Assembly (NCBI GenBank): GCA_903908285.1
Contig: CAIVRH010000032.1
Coordinates: 1-36,377 of the forward strand
DNA length: 36,377 bases
Reading direction: 5' to 3'
Origin: an uncultured candidate division Zixibacteria bacterium
GTDB lineage: Bacteria > Zixibacteria > MSB-5A5 > SM1-73
Position 1 is the first letter of the stretch. Every line of letters begins with the position of its first letter. Below, piece after piece: positions 31,244-36,377 of this stretch. The position numbers and the translations under genes are program-made. The notes under the pieces are model-generated. The model was not told the DNA's origin, searched no databases, and saw only the letters and a list, made by a program, of their open reading frames with translations.

Positions 31244-31987
31244 ATGAAACCCTGGTACGAAGATGATGCCTTCTGGGAAACCTGGGCTCCGTACATGTTC
31301 GGCAAGGAACGATGGGAGAATGCACCGGCAGAGGTGACCAATCTAATTTCCCTTTTGAAGATCGGTCCCGGCGCCGTTGTCCTCGACCTTTGCTGTGGGC
31401 CGGGAAGACACGCTCTCGAGTTTGCCCGCCGAGGGTTCTCGGTGGTGGGAGTGGACAGAACCAAAATCTATCTGGATAAAGCCCGCAAACAAGCGGAAAT
31501 TGAAGGTTTGAAAGTCGAGTTTATTCAGGAGGACATGCGGAGTTATTGTAAACCCGGGGCTTTTGATGCTGTCACAAATTTATTTACCTCCTTTGGTTTC
31601 TTCGAGGATCAAAAGGAAGATGAGCTGGTTTTGAAAAATGTGTATCGGTCGCTTAAAGCAGGGGGTATTTTCATACTCGATACCATAGGCAAGGAAGTGG
31701 TTGCCCGCATATTCCACGAGCGGGATTGGACCGAGGAAGAGAATGGAGCTATATTTCTGGAGGAGCGAAAAGTAACCAAGGATTGGAGCTGGATGGAGAA
31801 CCGGTGGATTTTATTGAAGGGAGACAAACGTGAGGAGTTTCACTTTTCACTCCGTCCCTATTCAGCGGTAGAACTCACGACTATTTTAAAAGCCGTTGGT
31901 TTCAGCTCCATCACTATTTATGGTGACCTGGCAAGCTCACCGTATGACCACAAAGCCAAAAGATTGGTAGCGGTAGCACTAAAATAA
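31244..31987 (+). CDS. Class I SAM-dependent methyltransferase
   Basis: A 247-residue protein with the seven-strand Rossmann methyltransferase fold. Motif I is VVLDLCCGPGRHALEFARRG (residues about 45-64), followed by the acidic end of strand 2 (VVGVDRTKIYL), motif II/III around EFIQEDMRSYCKPGAFDAVT, and the post-III segment LKAGGIFILDTIGKE. The N-terminal cap (MKPWYEDDAFWETWAPYMFG) is typical of the Methyltransf_25 group of small-molecule methyltransferases. The substrate is unknown. It is cytoplasmic. The start codon abuts AATAACCAA, a piece also found in the composite repeats, and there is no strong ribosome binding site. Confidence 0.88.
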   Translation: MKPWYEDDAFWETWAPYMFGKERWENAPAEVTNLISLLKIGPGAVVLDLCCGPGRHALEFARRGFSVVGVDRTKIYLDKARKQAEIEGLKVEFIQEDMRSYCKPGAFDAVTNLFTSFGFFEDQKEDELVLKNVYRSLKAGGIFILDTIGKEVVARIFHERDWTEEENGAIFLEERKVTKDWSWMENRWILLKGDKREEFHFSLRPYSAVELTTILKAVGFSSITIYGDLASSPYDHKAKRLVAVALK

Positions 31988-32055
31988 TATTGCCACGACC
32001 TTCAGGTCGTGGAATATAAGAATGACCAAACGCTCTTTAGGGGCTTTAGCCCCTA
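31988..32055 (+). repeat. Two-hairpin intergenic repeat
   Basis: CCACGACC-TTCA-GGTCGTGG (31993-32012) and GGGGCTTTAGCCCC (32040-32053) are joined by GAATATAAGAATGACCAAA. It is the third full copy of the family at 26367 and 27120, with a compensated base pair in the first stem. Confidence 0.8.
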
Positions 32056-32079
32056 TTATCATCAGCGGGGATTCCAGTT

Positions 32080-32631
32080 ATGAAACGATTCTTACTTCTG
32101 ATAACTTTCTTGGGAATGGTTAGCTGTACCTGCTTTAGAAGCTCTTCTCCGGTGAACGAAATTAAATCTCCTGAAGTCAGTTCTCCGGAGATTAACTCCG
32201 ACACCTTCATCGAGATTAAAATGGAAGGCGGTGGATTTTATGGCGGGGTAAATCCGGTCAGCGAAAACATAAAGCTGATCAAGAGTGATGGAACGGTAGT
32301 AATCCACAGTAAGCAGCTGTATACCGGCGGTAAGGAGAAAACTTTTTCCGTTCCGCGAGCCAAAATCGAAGAGATGGCACGGCTTATCATTGACCAAGGT
32401 TTTTTCCAAATGAAGGAGCTCTATGACTGTGACCAGTCCAACCAACAGTGCCAGGATAGGAAAATAAAATATCCGCCGGCTGTGCCTTTGAAGATCGATG
32501 TCACCATCGGCCAGCTCAGAAAACAGGTGACCGTAACGGTCTGCGAGAAGGGAATGGTGGAATATCCGGATGGGTTTGAACTGATCGCAAACCGAATAGA
32601 TGAATTGACAAATCAGGAGAAGCTGAAATAA
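32080..32631 (+). CDS. Predicted lipoprotein, DUF6438-like
   Basis: A 183-residue protein with a lipoprotein signal (MKRFLLLITFLGMVSCTCFR, acylated Cys probably 16). The mature part is beta-rich: FIEIKMEGGGFYGGVNP, a turn with SDGTVVIHSKQLYTGGKEKT, then the helix AKIEEMARLIIDQGFFQM, a Cys pair (YDCDQSNQQCQDRK), and strands ending VTVTVCEKGMVEYPDG. The pattern (a response strand, a threshold helix, then a D/C-rich loop) resembles DUF6438 lipoproteins; the label is tentative and the function unknown. It would be tethered to the outer or inner membrane. The ribosome binding site is weak (GCGGGG). It follows a hairpin repeat, so it is probably transcribed on its own or by read-through. Confidence 0.65.
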   Translation: MKRFLLLITFLGMVSCTCFRSSSPVNEIKSPEVSSPEINSDTFIEIKMEGGGFYGGVNPVSENIKLIKSDGTVVIHSKQLYTGGKEKTFSVPRAKIEEMARLIIDQGFFQMKELYDCDQSNQQCQDRKIKYPPAVPLKIDVTIGQLRKQVTVTVCEKGMVEYPDGFELIANRIDELTNQEKLK

Positions 32632-32722
32632 TTTATGTTTATCGGGTAGCTTGTCACATGACTCGCAGCCCGACCATCAGAATATGTCGGATAAATCCGA
32701 CTCCTACAAGAGAAGGTGATTT

Positions 32723-33568
32723 ATGAATCTATACGATTTGATAATGAAGCGAAGGTCGGTCCGGAATTACAAAGATCAGGAAATTCCGGAGAATATCGTC
32801 AATGAGCTGCTGGATGCAGCGAATAACGCCCCATCCGGTGGTAACATTCAGCCCATTTCGGTAATCGTAGTGCAAGAGGCAGAGAGAAGGGCAAAGCTTT
32901 CGGAGATGGTCGGCAACCAGCCCTGGGTGAAAAATGCCCCGTTGTCTCTAATCTTCTGCATTGATCTATGGCGAATCAAGAAATGGGCAAAGATGTGCGA
33001 TGTAGATTTCAAAGGTGAGAACGCGCTAAATCATTTTCTGGTGGCTTATGCCGACCTCATGTGCTCCGCGCAAAACGTGGTGATTCTGGCGGAAAGTCAC
33101 AATTTGGGATCGGTTTACATCGGCACCATTCTCGATACCATAGACCAAGCCAGAGAATATTTCAAGATACCCGATCTGGTATTGCCCATGATGGTTCTCT
33201 CCGTGGGCTATCCCAAGTCTATTCCCAAGAATGTGCCCAAATTGAAGCGGGAGGTTATAGCCCACCGGGAAATATACAGAGAGTTAAGCGATGAAGAGAT
33301 CAAGAAGGCATTCGAAGAAAAATATGGAAACTTCGAGGATAACGTTAAAAAATACATGGAAAGAATCTATATCGAAGCGGTGGAGGCAGAAAAACAAGAA
33401 AAGCCGGATTGGGCAGATTTGGATTCAGTAAAGAAAGAACTGGTCAAATTGAACATAAAAAATACCGCCCAGTTTCTGTTCAAATACAGATATCCATCGG
33501 ACGAGATGGTGAAAATGAACGAAGGTTTTATCAGAGCACTGAAGAATGCGGGCTTCGAGTTTTTTTGA
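32723..33568 (+). CDS. Nitroreductase-family flavoprotein with a C-terminal extension
   Basis: A 281-residue protein; residues 1-180 form the nitroreductase fold. The FMN phosphate-binding motif is IMKRRSVRNYKDQEIPE, followed by LLDAANNAPSGGNIQPISV, and later SHNLGSVYIGTI with LPMMVLSVGYPKS. The remaining ~100 residues (helical, Lys/Glu-rich, then TAQFLFKYRYPSDEMVKM) are not part of the standard ~200-residue family and are unrecognised. The core reduces nitro groups, flavins or quinones with NAD(P)H; the physiological substrate is unknown. The AGAAGGTGA ribosome binding site is good. It stands in a region of single genes separated by repeats, with no clear operon partner. Confidence 0.87.
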   Translation: MNLYDLIMKRRSVRNYKDQEIPENIVNELLDAANNAPSGGNIQPISVIVVQEAERRAKLSEMVGNQPWVKNAPLSLIFCIDLWRIKKWAKMCDVDFKGENALNHFLVAYADLMCSAQNVVILAESHNLGSVYIGTILDTIDQAREYFKIPDLVLPMMVLSVGYPKSIPKNVPKLKREVIAHREIYRELSDEEIKKAFEEKYGNFEDNVKKYMERIYIEAVEAEKQEKPDWADLDSVKKELVKLNIKNTAQFLFKYRYPSDEMVKMNEGFIRALKNAGFEFF

Positions 33569-33912
33569 GAGAAGTCTGGTAAATCGAAGATCGACAGGAG
33601 TACGAAGCAAGGAGGGATTGAAAAAACGGGTTATCGAAATTGACGAGAAGAGCGGGTTGAGATCAAATTGTAGGGGTTCGATTCATCGAACCCGCCTATG
33701 CTCCTGACCCGACAGGAAAATTTACCTGGTTTGGAATTCGAGCTTCGAAAACCGACCTTCGATTCGAGCTTCGCCACCGATAAACGATAAACGATAAAAA
33801 ATGAAAATGCCGGGTAGTCCCGTTTTAAGCGGGTCAACCCGGTCTACAAACGAAAATAAAAACTATGATGCTAAATGACTTTTAATCCGATTATTATAAT
33901 GAGGAGGGAGTT
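33569..33912. repeat. Repeat-rich gap before nrdJ
   Basis: No gene is present. GGGTTCGAT-TC-ATCGAACCC lies at 33674-33693, identical in its core to 12327-12344. GAGCTTCGA-type inverted pieces lie at about 33739-33775, GATAAAC repeats three times near 33780-33796, and a nested hairpin at 33810-33842 (CCGGGT/ACCCGG enclosing CCCG/CGGG). An AT-rich stretch with GGAGGGAG precedes nrdJ. Confidence 0.65.
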
Positions 33913-36168
33913 GTGTCGGATACAAAAATTACAGATTCGGTGAAAGTCGAGCTTACCCCCAATTCGGTCAAGGTTCTGGAGCGGAGATACCTGCGCAAGG
34001 ACGAGAGGGGGAAGATCATCGAAACGCCGGAGGAGCTTTTCTTCAGGGTGGCCCGGGTGGTGGCGGAGCCCGACAGAAGATACGGCTTTTCCGATATGGA
34101 AACTGAAAAGACGGTGGAGGAATTCTACCGGATGATGGCCAAGCTGGAGTTTATGCCTAACTCACCCACGCTGATGAATGCGGGTCGTCCTTTGGGTCAG
34201 CTCTCCGCCTGTTTTGTCATCCCCATCGAAGATTCCATGGAATCGATCTTCACCGCGGTGAAGAATACCGCTTTGATCCACAAAAGCGGCGGCGGAACGG
34301 GATTCTCTTTCTCCCGCTTAAGACCGCGAAATTCACCGGTGGCTTCCACCAGCGGGGTGGCTTCCGGCCCGGTCTCTTTCATGAAAGTGATCAACTCCGC
34401 CACCGAAGCGGTGAAGCAGGGGGGAACCCGAAGGGGCGCCAATATGGGGGTACTCCGGGTGGATCATCCGGATATCCTCGAGTTCATAACCTGCAAGGAC
34501 AACTTGAACGAATTGACCAACTTCAACATCTCCGTAGCCATAACCGACAGTTTCATGCAAGCGGTGGAAACCGACGGAACCTACGATTTAGTTGATCCCC
34601 GCACCCGAAGGCCTTACTTGAAAGACGGAAAACCGGTGGGTTTGAAAGCCCGGGAGGTATTCAACCTGATCGTGGAGCATGCCTGGAAGACCGGTGAGCC
34701 GGGGGTGATGTTCTTGGACAAGATGAACCTGGGGAATCCGATCACCAAAGTGGGATTGTACGAGTCGACCAATCCCTGCGGGGAACAGCCGCTTTTACCA
34801 TACGAATCCTGCAATCTCGGCTCGATCAATCTCTCCAAGATGGTGCGGGCGATCGTCGATTCCAGCGACCGCACCACCATGTACCGCAGCGAGATCGACT
34901 GGGACAAATTGGAGAATACGGTTCGCAAAGCAGTTCACTTTCTGGATAATGTGATCGATGCCAACCGCTATCCGCTCCCCGAAATCGAACGGAACACCAA
35001 AGCCAACCGGAAGATCGGTCTGGGAGTGATGGGATGGGCGGATATGTTGATCCAGCTCAAGATCCCCTACAATTCACCCGAAGCGGTAAAGCTCTCCGAG
35101 CGGGTGATGGGTTTCATTGAAGAGAAATCCCACCAGGTTTCCACCGAGCTGGCGCAAAAGAGGGGGAATTTCCCCAACTGGGAGAGAAGTATCTATTACG
35201 AGAAGCAGATCCCCATGCGCAATTCCACCGTTACCACCATCGCACCGGCAGGAACCATCAGCATTATCGCCGGGTGTTCTTCCGGCATCGAGCCGCTGTT
35301 TGCCGTCTCCTACATCCGCACGGTGATGGACAATACCAAAATGGTGGAGACCAATCCATTCTTTTTGAAGGAAGCGCAGGAGAGGGGTTTTTATAGTGAA
35401 AACTTGATTGATAGAATAGCGGAGAGCAGCTCGCTTGGCGAATTTGAGCAAATCCCGGACGACATCAAGAAGATTTATGTCACCTCGCATGATATCGCAC
35501 CGGAATGGCACGTACGGCATCAAGCCACTTTCCAGAAATACATCGATAACGCCGTTTCCAAGACCATCAATCTTCCCAACCAGGCCACAGTAGAAGATGT
35601 GGAGAACGCTTATCGATTGGCCTACCAGCTGGGCTGTAAAGGGGTGACCATCTACCGGGATGGCTCCCGGGATGAGCAGGTTCTCTCCACCAAAAAAGAG
35701 AAGAAAGAGGAAGAGAAGGTCGTTCCCATGGACCGGCCGGTGACCCTTGCCGGCTTTACTGACAAGATAAAAACCGGTTACGGCAATCTCTACGTTACCG
35801 TCAATTTGCTCGGCGGCAAGCCGTTCGAAGTCTTCGCCCAGATAGGAAAATCGGGCTATTCCACCATGGCGGACACCGAGGCGATCTGCCGGTTGATCTC
35901 GCTGGGATTGAGAAGCGGCATTGGAATAGAGAAGATCATCGAACAGCTGGTCGGAATCGGCGGGGCGTCGCCGGTGTTCCAGGAAGGCGGGTTGATCATG
36001 TCCATTCCGGATGCCATCGCCAAAGTATTGACCCGGCATTTTGGCAAAAATCAGAACCACAATCACGACCGGGACCTCACTTTGGAATTCTGCCCCGACT
36101 GCGGAGCGAAAATAAAGCATGAATCGGGCTGCATCATCTGCTCGCAGTGCGGCTTTTCGAGATGTTAA
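33913..36168 (+). CDS. nrdJ: Adenosylcobalamin-dependent ribonucleoside-diphosphate reductase (class II)
   Basis: A 751-residue protein starting at GTG 33913 with GAGGAGGGAG upstream. The class II catalytic core shows the first redox cysteine Cys100 (QLSACFVIP), the N-C-E set Asn287/Cys289/Glu291 (NPCGEQPLLPYESCNLGSIN), the ALIHKSGGGTGFSFSRLRP and EAVKQGGTRRGANMG substrate/effector loops, and PAGTISIIAGCSSGIEP. A C-terminal TSCPD-type domain (about 615-715) is followed by a zinc-ribbon-like tail (CPDCG and CSQCGFSRC), which carries the shuttle cysteines. It reduces ribonucleotides using B12, needs no oxygen, and fits an anaerobe that also has ThyX. No intein or intron is seen. It stands alone, followed by a terminator-like hairpin. 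Confidence 0.96.
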   Translation: MSDTKITDSVKVELTPNSVKVLERRYLRKDERGKIIETPEELFFRVARVVAEPDRRYGFSDMETEKTVEEFYRMMAKLEFMPNSPTLMNAGRPLGQLSACFVIPIEDSMESIFTAVKNTALIHKSGGGTGFSFSRLRPRNSPVASTSGVASGPVSFMKVINSATEAVKQGGTRRGANMGVLRVDHPDILEFITCKDNLNELTNFNISVAITDSFMQAVETDGTYDLVDPRTRRPYLKDGKPVGLKAREVFNLIVEHAWKTGEPGVMFLDKMNLGNPITKVGLYESTNPCGEQPLLPYESCNLGSINLSKMVRAIVDSSDRTTMYRSEIDWDKLENTVRKAVHFLDNVIDANRYPLPEIERNTKANRKIGLGVMGWADMLIQLKIPYNSPEAVKLSERVMGFIEEKSHQVSTELAQKRGNFPNWERSIYYEKQIPMRNSTVTTIAPAGTISIIAGCSSGIEPLFAVSYIRTVMDNTKMVETNPFFLKEAQERGFYSENLIDRIAESSSLGEFEQIPDDIKKIYVTSHDIAPEWHVRHQATFQKYIDNAVSKTINLPNQATVEDVENAYRLAYQLGCKGVTIYRDGSRDEQVLSTKKEKKEEEKVVPMDRPVTLAGFTDKIKTGYGNLYVTVNLLGGKPFEVFAQIGKSGYSTMADTEAICRLISLGLRSGIGIEKIIEQLVGIGGASPVFQEGGLIMSIPDAIAKVLTRHFGKNQNHNHDRDLTLEFCPDCGAKIKHESGCIICSQCGFSRC

Positions 36169-36189
36169 AAGAATGCCCCCTTATCCTAA

Positions 36190-36222
36190 CCTTCTACCCA
36201 TCGGGGAGAAGGGATATTTTTT
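36190..36222 (+). terminator. Terminator-like hairpin after nrdJ
   Basis: CCTTCTACCC pairs with GGGGAGAAGG with one mismatch across a 3-nt loop, followed by GATATTTTTT. It is built from the dispersed CATCGGGGAGAAGGG repeat, whose other half continues to about 36245. Confidence 0.6.
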
Positions 36223-36266
36223 CCTCTCCCCTGGGGGATGTATAGACCAGAGAGAAGGGTAACAGG

Positions 36267-36377
36267 TGTTCGGGGACATGGGTAACACATTTGTATTATA
36301 CATTAGGATCATTTTTCTTTCAAGTTAATATGTGTAATTCTCTGTTTACAAAAGAAGATATCCATAATTCCATCCTC
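36267..36377 (+). mobile_element. Second IS481-type insertion sequence end, running off the window
   Basis: TGTTCGGGGACATGGGTAAC followed by ACA is an outward-reading terminus, homologous to the CGGAGACATAGGTTACAC block at the left edge (about 100-117, minus strand) but in the opposite orientation. The following 85 bases, an AT-rich leader, show no start codon that can be assigned with confidence. It is a different element or a diverged copy, since sequence beyond the terminus does not match the left one. Confidence 0.6.

Noticed and set aside
35074-36120. Minus-strand reading frame of 348 codons opposite nrdJ
   Set aside because: The nrdJ frame is unambiguous across the region, and the antisense frame has no ribosome binding site or domain.

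Overview
The window looks like a piece of a metagenome-derived chromosome from an anaerobic, Gram-negative-type bacterium, most likely Zixibacteria or a close relative in the FCB superphylum. The main evidence is three large secreted peptidases that each end in a tandem dockerin-like repeat of the form [28 protein letters not shown], which I associate from memory with Zixibacteria and neighbouring candidate phyla. Supporting evidence is an LpxH-like lipid A enzyme, flavin-dependent ThyX, B12-dependent ribonucleotide reductase, a B12-binding radical SAM protein, and an Nfn-type electron-bifurcating enzyme next to acetate kinase. No rRNA, tRNA or CRISPR array was seen.

Layout. Both window edges lie in IS481-type insertion sequence ends that face outward. 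0.3-1.2 kb: a frameshifted gene (DUF2007-like domain, membrane helix, acidic Ca-loop-like repeats). 1.3-3.45 kb: a G+C-rich YchF-like GTPase between two ~210 bp direct repeats, each encoding the same 54-residue membrane microprotein. 3.7-10.4 kb: two secreted peptidases, one a zinc metallopeptidase and one a papain-like enzyme. They share C-terminal modules, and each has its own promoter and terminator. 10.9-13.9 kb: a B12/radical SAM protein and a pentapeptide-repeat protein with a degenerate two-helix channel domain. 14.0-19.05 kb, minus strand: a hbd-ackA-lipoprotein-nfnA-nfnB operon. It diverges from a 4-hydroxybutyryl-CoA dehydratase homologue (19.4-20.9 kb) across overlapping, oppositely directed promoters. 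21.1-23.9 kb, minus: a streptopain-like (C10) peptidase with seven FG-GAP repeats and a dockerin-like tail. 24.3-27 kb: lpxH-like, thyX and a SnoaL-like protein embedded in dispersed repeats. 27.4-29.9 kb: an AT-rich accessory cassette (PD-(D/E)XK nuclease-like protein, an unknown protein and a two-helix membrane protein). 30-36.2 kb: an alpha/alpha-toroid protein, a methyltransferase, a lipoprotein, a nitroreductase and nrdJ.

How the genes may work together. Dehydratase (4-hydroxybutyryl-CoA to crotonyl-CoA), Hbd (3-hydroxybutyryl-CoA to acetoacetyl-CoA), AckA (acetyl-phosphate to acetate plus ATP) and NfnAB (NADH/ferredoxin/NADPH balancing) fit a C4-acyl-CoA fermentation. The dehydratase, however, lacks the expected histidine cluster ligand. 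The three dockerin-tailed peptidases belong to unrelated catalytic classes, yet each is preceded by a TTGAC(A/T)-N16-TATATT promoter and a 120-155 nt leader, so they may form one secreted-protein programme. ThyX and NrdJ supply DNA precursors.

Intergenic DNA is unusually rich in dispersed hairpin repeats. Several have invaded gene ends: the N-terminus of ThyX, the C-terminus of the 30.0 kb protein, and a duplication that copied the tail of thyX. All functional statements come from reading the sequence and from remembered family knowledge; no database search was possible.
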